Below, piece after piece: positions 7,937 to 14,166 of a stretch of DNA of 22,466 nt; within the stretch, counting starts at the first letter, position 1; each line of letters opens with the position of its first letter. The stretch comes from an uncultured Collinsella sp. Its GTDB lineage: Bacteria > Actinomycetota > Coriobacteriia > Coriobacteriales > Coriobacteriaceae. Below the pieces are notes generated by a model that saw only the letters and a program-made list of their open reading frames with translations, was not told the origin of the DNA and ran no database searches. The position numbers and the translations under genes are program-made. The stretch lies in NCBI GenBank assembly GCA_902495945.1, contig CABUZD010000018.1, positions 1-22,466 on the forward strand. Reading direction: 5' to 3'.

Positions 7937-7942
7937 CTTATA
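7937..7942 (-). promoter_or_regulatory. Possible -10 box of the oxidoreductase-deoR operon
   Basis: Minus-strand TATAAG lies 44 bases upstream of ATG 7893 and directly beside the palindrome at 7949-7966, which would occupy the -35 side. No consensus -35 hexamer is evident, which could suit an operator-controlled or activator-dependent promoter. Confidence 0.4.
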
Positions 7943-7948
7943 TTCGCA

Positions 7949-7966
7949 CAAATGCGCGCGCATTTG
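7949..7966. promoter_or_regulatory. 18-bp perfect palindrome, candidate DeoR-family operator
   Basis: CAAATGCGCGCGCATTTG is its own reverse complement. It sits about 55 bases upstream of the oxidoreductase start and 6 bases upstream of the TATAAG box, a typical repressor position. The core ATGCGCAT recurs at 8035-8042 and 8067-8074, whose centres are 32 bases apart, about three helical turns. Confidence 0.65.
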
Positions 7967-8034
7967 CTTGTATTTGCGTGTTTATTTGTTTATCGGTCAT
8001 TATTTAACCATAGTTAGCAGATATTTGCGCGGCC

Positions 8035-8074
8035 ATGCGCATCATCGCGCAAGACTCTGCGCGTAAATGCGCAT
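8035..8074. promoter_or_regulatory. Two ATGCGCAT palindromes, candidate auxiliary operators
   Basis: ATGCGCAT occurs at 8035-8042 and 8067-8074, in phase by 32 bases, sharing its half-sites with the 18-bp palindrome at 7949-7966. Auxiliary sites for looping by a DeoR-type repressor are an inference. Confidence 0.4.
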
Positions 8075-8170
8075 GCGACAAACCTTGTGAAACATATAGG
8101 GGCGGAGCACCATAGCCCTAAAGACAGAGCCAGCTGCATTACTTCACCCCTCTGGGGGCACCAGACATCA

Positions 8171-8301
8171 AAGGACTGTCCCTAGGTGCCGCTTTCGTTG
8201 AAGCCTATCCCAGATGGCCAGATATACAAATCTAAAGACTGTCCCCATCAACTAGCCGTTTAAGAACATCCCCAACGACAAGTCATTTAAGTCTATCCCC
8301 A
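8171..8301 (-). repeat. Degenerate short tandem repeat array with TCCCC cores (family C)
   Basis: Five units carry a core close to AAGNCTRTCCCCA. The TCCC starts are at 8179, 8208, 8242, 8269 and 8296, so intervals are 29, 34, 27 and 27 bases. On the minus strand each core reads GGGGAYAG. The sequences between cores are only weakly alike. The array lies just beyond the ribosomal operon's terminator. Confidence 0.75.
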
Positions 8302-8315
8302 ATGAGTAGGGATAG

Positions 8316-8351
8316 AAAAAGGCCCGGGTGCCTTGGGGCATCCGGGCCTTT
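8316..8351 (-). terminator. Intrinsic terminator of the ribosomal protein operon
   Basis: GGCCCGGGTGCC (8321-8332) pairs with GGCATCCGGGCC (8337-8348) around a TTGG loop, and on the minus strand the stem is followed by TTTTT (plus 8316-8320). It lies 27 bases after the rplX stop and marks the end of the transcript there. Confidence 0.92.
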
Positions 8352-8377
8352 GCTAGCAACTTGATGTTGCGGGCAGC

Positions 8378-8683
8378 TTAGAACTTGTGGCCGCACTTCT
8401 TGCAGACGCGCAGCTTGTTCTTGCCGTCCTTCTCGTGACCGACGCGGGTAACCTTACCGCACTCGGGGCAAACGAGATTGACGTTGGAGGCGTCGATAGG
8501 AGCCTCCTGCGAAACGATGCCGCCCTGCTGGTTGGCAGCGTTGGGCTTGACGGCCTTCTTGACGACCGAAACGCCCTCGACAACGACCTTGTTCTCGGCG
8601 GGGAGAGCACGCAGGACAACGCCCTGCTTGCCGCGATCCTTACCAGAGAGAACCTGGACCTTATCGCCCTTCTTGATATACAT
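8378..8683 (-). CDS. rplX: 50S ribosomal protein L24
   Basis: Binds 23S rRNA early in large-subunit assembly. The 101-aa protein has the N-terminal KOW motif (KKGDKVQVLSGKDRGKQGVV) and VEGVSVVKKAVKPNAANQQGGIVSQEAPIDASNV, characteristic of L24. The C-terminal half has a zinc-ribbon pattern, CPEC...CKKC, a form common in Gram-positive lineages. ATG 8683 follows a GGGGAG ribosome site, 13 bases after rplN. In most bacteria rplE, rpsN and the rest of the spc genes follow; here an intrinsic terminator follows instead, so rplX is the last gene of this operon. Confidence 0.98.
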   Translation of the reverse strand: MYIKKGDKVQVLSGKDRGKQGVVLRALPAENKVVVEGVSVVKKAVKPNAANQQGGIVSQEAPIDASNVNLVCPECGKVTRVGHEKDGKNKLRVCKKCGHKF

Positions 8684-8696
8684 ATATCTCCCCTAA

Positions 8697-9065
8697 CTAC
8701 AGGGTCTCGGGAGCGAGCGAGACGATCTTCATGTACTTCTTGTCACGAAGCTCGCGAGCGACGGGCCCGAAGATACGGGTGCCGACGGGCGAACCATCGT
8801 TGTTGATGACAACGCAGGCGTTCTCATCAAAGCGAATGTAGGAGCCATCCTTGCGGCGGATCTCCTTAACGGTGCGAACGACGACGCAACGGACAACGTC
8901 CTTCTTCTTGACGTTGGCGCCAGGGGTAGCCTCCTGGACAGCACCGATGAACACATCGCCGATGCCTGCATAACGACGCTTGGAACCGCCAAGCACCTTG
9001 ATGCAGCGAATCTTGCGAGCGCCGGAGTTGTCGGCGACGTTCAGCATGGTTTGCATCTGAATCAT
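8697..9065 (-). CDS. rplN: 50S ribosomal protein L14
   Basis: Binds 23S rRNA at the subunit interface. The 122-aa length is standard, with the family start MIQMQTMLNVADNSGARKIRCIKVLGG and the conserved GDVFIGAVQEATPGANVKKKDVVRCVVVRT, then AVVINNDGSPVGTRIFGPVARELR-like C-terminus (here ACVVINNDGSPVGTRIFG). A GGAGG ribosome site precedes the ATG. It is separated from rpsQ by 118 structured bases, an unusually wide gap for an S10/spc-type operon, and may have its own control element or promoter there. Confidence 0.98.
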   Translation of the reverse strand: MIQMQTMLNVADNSGARKIRCIKVLGGSKRRYAGIGDVFIGAVQEATPGANVKKKDVVRCVVVRTVKEIRRKDGSYIRFDENACVVINNDGSPVGTRIFGPVARELRDKKYMKIVSLAPETL

Positions 9066-9183
9066 GGTAGATGTTCCTCCGAACTAAGAACCGAAGAGAG
9101 GTGCGCAGCCTTTATACGGCCCGTGGTATGCAAGCCAGGCATACGCACATCTTCGGAAACGTACAAGTCGTAAGAGCGACTGC
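9066..9183 (-). promoter_or_regulatory. Structured rpsQ-rplN intergenic leader
   Basis: A compound stem closes most of the gap: CCGAAGA (9091-9097) with TCTTCGG (9150-9156), continued by GTGCG (9101-9105) with CGCAC (9144-9148), and inside it TATGC (9127-9131) with GCATA (9139-9143). The minus strand also contains CGTATAAAGG, a possible -10 box near 9111-9118. This could be a ribosomal-protein binding leader, an internal promoter or a processing site. Confidence 0.5.
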
Positions 9184-9444
9184 TTATTTAGCGCGCTCGA
9201 CGACCTCGATGAGGCGCCAACGCTTCATCTTGGACATAGGACGGGTCTCCATAACGCGGACGGTATCGCCCACGCCAGCCGTGCACTCCTCGTCGTGAGC
9301 GTGCAGCTTCTTGGAGCTGGTCATCATCTTGCCGTACTTGGGGTGACGCTTGCGCTCGGTGATGGTGACAACAATGGTCTTGGCACCGGAGACGGAGGTA
9401 ACGACACCCGTACGGACCTTACGCGAGTTACGCGAATCAGTCAT
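9184..9444 (-). CDS. rpsQ: 30S ribosomal protein S17
   Basis: Primary 16S rRNA-binding protein of the small subunit. The 86-aa protein has the OB-fold signature RKVRTGVVTSVSGAKTIVVTITERKRHPKYGKMMTSSKKLHAHDE and ends GDTVRVMETRPMSKMKRWRLIEVVERAK, all typical. AGGAGAGAAC lies before ATG 9444. It starts 16 bases after rpmC. In E. coli this is the final gene of the S10 operon; here the transcript probably continues to rplN after a long structured gap. Confidence 0.98.
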   Translation of the reverse strand: MTDSRNSRKVRTGVVTSVSGAKTIVVTITERKRHPKYGKMMTSSKKLHAHDEECTAGVGDTVRVMETRPMSKMKRWRLIEVVERAK

Positions 9445-9460
9445 GTTCTCTCCTTAGGTC

Positions 9461-9676
9461 CTACTCGGCGACAGCGGACTTCTCCGCTGCGATCTCGCGG
9501 GCGCGCTGCTCCGTGAGGACGCGAGCGATGTCCTTCTTCACGGTGTTGACGCGAGCGGTGTTGTCCAGCTGGCTGGTGGCCATCTGGAAACGAAGGTTAA
9601 AGAGCTCGGCGCGCATTTCCTTCAGCTTCTCAACGAGCTGAGCGTCCGAGAGCTCACGAATCTCTGCGGGCTTCAT
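9461..9676 (-). CDS. rpmC: 50S ribosomal protein L29
   Basis: Small helical protein near the polypeptide exit tunnel. The 71-aa sequence MKPAEIRELSDAQLVEKLKE with LRAELFNLRFQMATSQLDNTARV-like body (here MRAELFNLRFQMATSQLDNT) is diagnostic. Its ATG overlaps the rplP stop by one base (TAATG), so translation is coupled. A short acidic/alanine tail follows the usual end. Confidence 0.97.
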   Translation of the reverse strand: MKPAEIRELSDAQLVEKLKEMRAELFNLRFQMATSQLDNTARVNTVKKDIARVLTEQRAREIAAEKSAVAE

Positions 9677-10179
9677 TAGTTCTCCTCCTTGGCGGCGGCG
9701 GCGTCCTCAGCAGCCCACTTGGCCTCGAGAGCGGCCTCCTCAGCCATCTCCTTCTCGATGCGCTGCTCAGCGTTCTTAGCAGCAACAATCTTGGTCTTGA
9801 TGGGAAGCTTGTGCTGTGCAAGACGCAGAGCCTCGCGAGCGACCTCCTCGGGCACGCCCTTGACCTCGAACATGATGCGGCCGGGCTTGACGACGGCCAC
9901 CCACTCCTCGGGGTTACCCTTACCAGAACCCATGCGAGTCTCAGCAGGCTTCTTGGTGATGGGCTTATCGGGGAAGATCGTGATGTACACACGACCGCCA
10001 CGCTTCATGTAGCGGGTCATGGCAATACGAGCGGCCTCGATCTGACGGTTGGTGATCCAATGGGCCTCGAGAGCCTGGATACCAAACTCGCCGAAATGCA
10101 GCTCGGTATTACCCTTGGCCTGGCCCTTCATGGAGCCACGCTGCACCTTGCGGTGAAGAATACGCTTAGGGGCAAGCAC
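9676..10179 (-). CDS. rplP: 50S ribosomal protein L16, with C-terminal extension
   Basis: Organises the tRNA A-site region of 23S rRNA. The start LAPKRILHRKVQRGSMKG and the conserved GNTELHFGEFGIQALEAHWITNRQIEAARIAMTRYMKRGG, IFPDKPITKKPAETRMGSGKG and EEVAREALRLAQHKLPIKTK are typical. The usual protein ends near residue 137; here about 30 more residues, rich in Ala and Glu (EKEMAEEAALEAKWAAEDAAAAKEEN), form a likely helix. GTG 10179 is the start; it shares one base with the rpsC stop (TAGTG) and has GGAGG 8 bases upstream. Arg81 of the E. coli type region is within the normal body; no missing core residue was noticed. Confidence 0.97.
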   Translation of the reverse strand: MLAPKRILHRKVQRGSMKGQAKGNTELHFGEFGIQALEAHWITNRQIEAARIAMTRYMKRGGRVYITIFPDKPITKKPAETRMGSGKGNPEEWVAVVKPGRIMFEVKGVPEEVAREALRLAQHKLPIKTKIVAAKNAEQRIEKEMAEEAALEAKWAAEDAAAAKEEN

Positions 10180-10889
10180 TACTGACCCCTCCTCTCGGAG
10201 TTACGACGACGAGGACGGGAAGAGCCCTCGAGTGCAGGGTTGGGAACAGGCTGGCCCGGGAGCTTCTCACCCAGGTAGATCCAGACCTTCACGCCGCAAG
10301 CGCCCATGGTGGTGCTGGCGACAGCCGTGCCGTAGTCGATCTTGGCACGGAGGGTGTGCAGAGGCACGCGACCCTCACGGTACCACTCACGACGGCCCAT
10401 CTCGGCACCGCCGAGACGACCGGAGCACTGGATACGGATGCCCTTAGCGCCGGCCTTGCGGGCGGACTGGACAGCCTTGCGCATAGCGCGACGGAAGGCA
10501 ACGCGGCCCTCGAGCTGCTCGGCAATAGACTGAGCAACGAGGTTGGCGTCGAGCTCGGGGCGCTTGATCTCGACAACGTCGACGGAGAGCTGGCCCTTGG
10601 AGACGCCAGCGACCTTCTCGAGCTCGGTGCGGAGGGTATCGATCTCGGCACCCTTCTTACCGATGACAACGCCGGGGCGAGCGGTGAGGATGATGACCTT
10701 CACCTTGTCGCCAGCGCGCTCGATCTCGACGCGGGAGACAGCTGCGCGGGAAAGACGCTTCTCGAGGTACTTGCGGATCTCGAGATCGTTACCGAGGGTC
10801 TTAGCGTAATCCTTCTCTGCGAACCAGCGGGAGCGCCAGTTCTCGGTGATGCCAAGACGGAAGCCGGTGGGGTAGACTTTCTGACCCAT
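10179..10889 (-). CDS. rpsC: 30S ribosomal protein S3
   Basis: Forms part of the mRNA entry site and helicase. The 236-aa protein begins MGQKVYPTGFRLGITENWRSRWFAEKDYA, has the KH domain with VIGKKGAEIDTLRTELEK, and the C-terminal S3 domain GIRIQCSGRLGGAEMGRREWYREGRVPLHTLRAKIDYG. A basic tail ends with SSRPRRRNSERRGQ. AAAGGAGG lies 11 bases before ATG 10889. It starts 6 bases after rplV and overlaps rplP by one base. Confidence 0.98.
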   Translation of the reverse strand: MGQKVYPTGFRLGITENWRSRWFAEKDYAKTLGNDLEIRKYLEKRLSRAAVSRVEIERAGDKVKVIILTARPGVVIGKKGAEIDTLRTELEKVAGVSKGQLSVDVVEIKRPELDANLVAQSIAEQLEGRVAFRRAMRKAVQSARKAGAKGIRIQCSGRLGGAEMGRREWYREGRVPLHTLRAKIDYGTAVASTTMGACGVKVWIYLGEKLPGQPVPNPALEGSSRPRRRNSERRGQ

Positions 10890-10895
10890 ACAGCT

Positions 10896-11267
10896 TTACG
10901 CCTCCTTTCGAGGAGCAACGACGACGGTGATGTGGGAAGTACGCTTCAGAATACGAGAAGCGGAACCCTTGGCGCGGGGACGGATGCGCTTAAGCGTCGG
11001 ACCCTCGTCAACATAGGCAGCGGCGACAACCAGGTTGTCGGCACGCAGACCGTTGTTGTTCTCGGCGTTCGCAACGGCGGAACGGAGAACCTTCTCGACA
11101 TCCACGGCGACGGCGCGGTCGCAGAAGTGGAGGATGTCGAAGGCCTGAGCGACAGGCTTGCGGCGGATCAGATCGACCACCAGGCGGGCCTTGCTGGGGG
11201 AAACACGCACGTACTTAGCGACGGCGCGAACCTCGGTGGCCTCAGTTTCAATAGACTTAGTTGCCAT
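10896..11267 (-). CDS. rplV: 50S ribosomal protein L22
   Basis: Lines the exit tunnel constriction; changes in its beta-hairpin affect macrolide action in other species. The 123-aa sequence contains VRAVAKYVRVSPSKARLVVDLIRRKPVAQAFDIL and the C-terminal hairpin VDEGPTLKRIRPRAKGSASRILKRTSHITVVV. ATG 11267 has a GGGGG-type upstream site. It lies 14 bases after rpsS and 6 before rpsC. Confidence 0.98.
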   Translation of the reverse strand: MATKSIETEATEVRAVAKYVRVSPSKARLVVDLIRRKPVAQAFDILHFCDRAVAVDVEKVLRSAVANAENNNGLRADNLVVAAAYVDEGPTLKRIRPRAKGSASRILKRTSHITVVVAPRKEA

Positions 11268-11281
11268 TTACGGTTAACCCC

Positions 11282-11542
11282 CTATTTGGCCTTGTGGCCA
11301 CGGAACGTACGAGTCGGCGCGAACTCGCCGAGCTTGTGACCAACCATGGACTCGGTAACATACACGGGCACATGCTTGCGGCCGTCGTGGACGGCGATGG
11401 TGTGACCAACCATCTCGGGGAAGATGGTGGACGCGCGGGACCAGGTCTTCACGACGTCCTTCTTGCCAGCCTCGTTCATCGCGGTGATACGCGAGAGAAG
11501 GCGAGTCTCCACGAACGGGCCCTTTTTGAGACTTCTGCTCAT
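11282..11542 (-). CDS. rpsS: 30S ribosomal protein S19
   Basis: Binds 16S rRNA in the head of the small subunit with S13. The 86-aa protein has MSRSLKKGPFVETRLLSRI, TWSRASTIFPEMVGHTIAVHDGRKHVPVYVTESMVGHKLGEFAPTRTFRGH, which fit the family end to end. AGGAG precedes ATG 11542 by 9 bases; 32 bases separate it from rplB. Confidence 0.98.
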   Translation of the reverse strand: MSRSLKKGPFVETRLLSRITAMNEAGKKDVVKTWSRASTIFPEMVGHTIAVHDGRKHVPVYVTESMVGHKLGEFAPTRTFRGHKAK

Positions 11543-11574
11543 AAGTGCTTTCTCCTAAAACTCGGTATCCGAAA

Positions 11575-12405
11575 TTACTTCTTACGGCGACGAATGATGT
11601 GCTGGTTCGAGACCTTCTTCTTCTTGCGCGTACGAAGGCCCTTCGTCGGCTTACCCCAGGGGGTAACGGAGGGACGACCAGAGGTGTGGTTCTTGCCCTC
11701 GCCACCGCCGTGCGGGTGGTCGACAGGGTTCATGACGGTACCGCGGACGGTCGGGCGCACGTTCATGTGACGCTTACGGCCGGCCTTGCCGATGACGATG
11801 TTGGAGTGATCGGCGTTGCCGACCTCACCGACGGTGGCGCGGCAGGTAACGAGGATGCGGCGCATCTCGGAGGAAGGCATACGGACGATGGCGTACTTGC
11901 CCTCCTTACCCATCAGCTGGCAGGAGTTACCGGCGGAACGGGCGATAGCAGCGCCCTTGCCCGGCTGGAACTCGACGGCGTGGATGAGCGTACCGACGGG
12001 GATGTCGGCGAGGGGCAGAGCGTTGCCCGGCTTGATGTCGGCGTCAGAACCGGACATGATGGTCTGACCGACCTCGAGGCCCTTGGGGGCCAGGATGTAG
12101 CGCTTCTCACCGTCAGCGTAGTGCAGCAGAGCGATGCGAGCGGAACGGTTCGGATCGTACTCGATCGTGGCAACCTTGGCGGGCACGCCGTCCTTGTTGC
12201 GCTTGAAGTCGATCACGCGGTAACGACGCTTCACGCCGCCGCCCTGGTGGCGGGTGGTGATGCGGCCGTTGTTGTTACGACCGGCCTTCTTGGGCAGGGG
12301 CTCGAGAAGAGACTTCTCGGGCTTGGTGCAGGTGATCTCGGAGAAATCGGAGATCGTCTGCCAACGCCTACCAGCGGAGGTCGGCTTAAGGTGCTTTACA
12401 GCCAT
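11575..12405 (-). CDS. rplB: 50S ribosomal protein L2
   Basis: Core 23S rRNA-binding protein needed for the peptidyl-transferase centre. The start MAVKHLKPTSAGRRW at ATG 12405 (AAAGGG 6 bases upstream) gives 276 aa, the usual size. The frame stays open further upstream to 12480, but that part is leader sequence. Diagnostic segments are GGGVKRRYRVIDFKRNKDGVPAKVATIEYDPNR, QTIMSGSDADIKPGNALPL and the C-terminal HPHGGGEGK, containing the conserved His essential in L2. It is preceded by a 179-base structured gap after rplW, unusual in this operon. Confidence 0.98.
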   Translation of the reverse strand: MAVKHLKPTSAGRRWQTISDFSEITCTKPEKSLLEPLPKKAGRNNNGRITTRHQGGGVKRRYRVIDFKRNKDGVPAKVATIEYDPNRSARIALLHYADGEKRYILAPKGLEVGQTIMSGSDADIKPGNALPLADIPVGTLIHAVEFQPGKGAAIARSAGNSCQLMGKEGKYAIVRMPSSEMRRILVTCRATVGEVGNADHSNIVIGKAGRKRHMNVRPTVRGTVMNPVDHPHGGGEGKNHTSGRPSVTPWGKPTKGLRTRKKKKVSNQHIIRRRKK

Positions 12406-12584
12406 TACAATCCCTTTCAATAGGAATCCGTTAGCCATCGCAGACAGGGATTCGAGGTTCTGCCTCGGGTGCGATGACACCGGACGTATACACGGTTCCG
12501 GGCGTGTCCATTTTATACGCCCAAAACCTTGAGCTCCCGCCTCCCCTATTTGGGAGGCATGAGCTCACTCAACAGCAGCGAGTC
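12406..12584 (-). promoter_or_regulatory. Structured rplW-rplB intergenic leader with alternative hairpins
   Basis: Four pairings are visible: GAGCTC-GCCTCCC with GGGAGGC-GAGCTC (12531-12566), followed on the minus strand by GGTTTTGG; GGGCGT (12500-12505) with ACGCCC (12517-12522); ACACG (12490-12494) with CGTGT (12503-12507); and CATCGCA (12436-12442) with TGCGATG (12470-12476) enclosing CGAGG/CCTCG. The second and third share bases 12503-12505, so they exclude each other. This resembles an attenuator or a ribosomal-protein feedback site; the protein partner is unknown. Confidence 0.55.
12486..12510 (-). repeat. 25-nt leader element, copy before rplB
   Basis: Minus strand starts TGGACACGCCCGGAACCG and ends TGTATAC. 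It matches the element at 14351-14375 in the rplC leader at 22 of 25 positions. Both can form the small hairpin AYACG / CGTGT with an 8-base loop. Confidence 0.7.
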
Positions 12585-12872
12585 TTAGGCCTGGTTGCCA
12601 AAGACCTCGATGGTGTCGCCCTCGGCCAGCGTGACGATGGCCTTCTTCCAAGAACGGGTCTTGCCGGCGACATAGCGCACGCGCTTGGTCTTGGGCTTGA
12701 CCGTCAGGGTGTTCACGCGAACGACCTTGACGCCGAAGATCTCCTCGACAGCGTCCTTGATCTGATACTTGTTAGCATCCTTGGCGACCTCGAACGTGTA
12801 CTTGTTCAGCTCCATGCCGGAGAAGGAACGCTCGGACACGATCGGACGGATGATGATCTCGTGGGCGGTCAT
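12585..12872 (-). CDS. rplW: 50S ribosomal protein L23
   Basis: Sits at the tunnel exit and docks trigger factor and SRP. The 95-aa protein has the family pattern IIIRPIVSERSFSGMELNKYTFEVAKDANKYQIKDAVEEIFGVKVVRVNTLTVKPKTKR. Its ATG at 12872 abuts the rplD stop with no spare base, so the ribosome site lies inside rplD. It is followed by a long non-coding gap before rplB. Confidence 0.98.
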   Translation of the reverse strand: MTAHEIIIRPIVSERSFSGMELNKYTFEVAKDANKYQIKDAVEEIFGVKVVRVNTLTVKPKTKRVRYVAGKTRSWKKAIVTLAEGDTIEVFGNQA

Positions 12873-13499
12873 TTATGCAAGCACCTCCCCGAAGTGAGCG
12901 GCGATGTCGGCGGGCATCAGCACAGCGTTGTTGTTGACGAGATCGTAGGTGTTGGCCTCGTCAGCGGTGATGATGAACGTCTTGGGAATGTTGCGGAACG
13001 ACAGGTAGGCGTTGACGTCCTCATCGCGAACGATGATGGTCAGACGCTTGCCCTCAAGGCCGAGAGCCTTGAGCATGGCGACGGCAGCCTTGGTGGAAGG
13101 CTTCTCGAAGCCGTAGTCGTCGACGAGCACGAGCTCGCCATCGGCCAGCTTGGCGGACAGCGCGGAGCGCATAGCCAGCTTGACCTCCTTGTTGTTCATA
13201 CGCTTAGCGTAGGAACGGGGCTTGGGGGCGAAGACGACGCCACCGTGACGCCACTGGGCAGCACGGATGGAACCCTGGCGGGCACGGCCGGTGCCCTTCT
13301 GACGCCAAGGCTTCTTGCCGCCACCGGAAACCTCAGAGCGGCCCTTAGCGGACTGGGTGCCCTGACGCCAAGAGGCCATCTGGCACTTGACGATGTGGTG
13401 CATAACGTGGATGTTCGGCTCGATGCCGTACACCTCAGCGGCGAGCTCGGCCTCGGCGACCTTCTTGCCCTCGCTGTTCTTTACTTCAAACTTTGCCAT
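12873..13499 (-). CDS. rplD: 50S ribosomal protein L4
   Basis: Early-assembly 23S rRNA binder whose loop lines the exit tunnel; in E. coli it also represses the S10 operon. The 208-aa protein contains VMHHIVKCQMASWRQGTQSAKGRSEVSGGGKKPWRQKGTGRARQGSIRAAQWRHGG, the extended tunnel loop, followed by the C-terminal globular part with VDDYGFEKPSTKAAVAMLKAL. AAGGAG precedes ATG 13499. If L4 feedback exists here, its RNA target would lie in the rplC leader, because rpsJ is absent upstream. Confidence 0.98.
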   Translation of the reverse strand: MAKFEVKNSEGKKVAEAELAAEVYGIEPNIHVMHHIVKCQMASWRQGTQSAKGRSEVSGGGKKPWRQKGTGRARQGSIRAAQWRHGGVVFAPKPRSYAKRMNNKEVKLAMRSALSAKLADGELVLVDDYGFEKPSTKAAVAMLKALGLEGKRLTIIVRDEDVNAYLSFRNIPKTFIITADEANTYDLVNNNAVLMPADIAAHFGEVLA

Positions 13500-13545
13500 T
13501 TAAGTGTTCTCCTTGGTATGACGCTGGGCTAAATGGGCTGGGCCC

Positions 13546-14166
13546 TTAGGCCATACGGATGGCGACGAGACCATTCTTGGCACCCGGGACAGCGCCCTTG
13601 ACCAAGATGAGGTTCTGCTCGGCATCGATGCGGACAACGGAAAGGTTCTTGACGGTAACGCGCTCGTTACCCATGTGACCGGCCATCTTGACGCCCTTGA
13701 GGACGCGCGCAGGATAGGCGCACTGACCGATAGAACCGGGATGACGCTGGAAGTGAGAACCATGCGTCATAGGACCGCGGCGCTGACCCCAGCGCTTGAT
13801 GCGACCCTGGAAGCCCTTACCCTTGGAGGTACCGATGACGTCGACCTTCTCGACATCAGCGAAATCAGCGACGGTGACGACCTCGCCGACCTTGTGCTCC
13901 TCGCCGTTCTCGACGCGGACCTCACGAAGGAAGCGGACAGGCTCGACGCCAGCCTTGGCGAAGTGACCAGCCATGGGCTTGTTCACGTTCTTGGCCTTGA
14001 TGTCGCCGAAACCGATCTGGACGGCGTCATAGCCGTCGGTTGCCTGAGTTTTAACCTGCGAGACAGCGCAGGGGCCAGCCTGGATGACCGTGACGGGAAC
14101 GACGTTGTCGTCCTCGTCCCAAACCTGGGTCATGCCAATCTTGCGGCCGAGAATCATGCTGATCAA
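13546..14166 (-). CDS. rplC: 50S ribosomal protein L3
   Basis: Early-assembly 23S rRNA binder near the peptidyl-transferase centre. The N-terminus reads MISMILGRKIGMTQVWDEDD and the central loop GKGFQGRIKRWGQRRGPMTHGSHFQRHPGSIGQ is diagnostic; total 206 aa. TTG 14166 is chosen because a weak GGGA site lies at a usable distance and the length aligns with relatives that begin a few residues before ILGRKIGMTQ; ATG 14157 is the alternative. It is the first gene of the ribosomal operon in this window, whereas most bacteria have rpsJ immediately before it. The GGGA site lies in a small hairpin (14174-14179 with 14193-14198), which could throttle initiation. Confidence 0.96.
   Translation of the reverse strand: MISMILGRKIGMTQVWDEDDNVVPVTVIQAGPCAVSQVKTQATDGYDAVQIGFGDIKAKNVNKPMAGHFAKAGVEPVRFLREVRVENGEEHKVGEVVTVADFADVEKVDVIGTSKGKGFQGRIKRWGQRRGPMTHGSHFQRHPGSIGQCAYPARVLKGVKMAGHMGNERVTVKNLSVVRIDAEQNLILVKGAVPGAKNGLVAIRMA

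Larger units (their letters stand above)
7897..8315. other. Long AT-rich regulatory and repeat region upstream of the oxidoreductase operon
   Basis: The gap between the oxidoreductase operon and the ribosomal operon's terminator has two parts. The left part, to about 8080, holds palindromes built on ATGCGCAT-like sequence and should include the operon's promoter and operators. The right part, 8170-8301, is a degenerate repeat array with TCCCC cores. No protein-coding gene or structured RNA gene was recognised. Confidence 0.65.

Noticed and set aside
8171..8301. CRISPR array
   Set aside because: Repeat cores are only about 12 bases, degenerate, unevenly spaced, and no cas gene is present.
10356..11339. 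327-codon plus-strand frame across rpsC and rplV
   Set aside because: Shadow of ribosomal protein genes on the minus strand; no ribosome site and no recognisable domain.
12474..13532. 352-codon plus-strand frame across rplW and rplD
   Set aside because: Antisense shadow of certain ribosomal genes.
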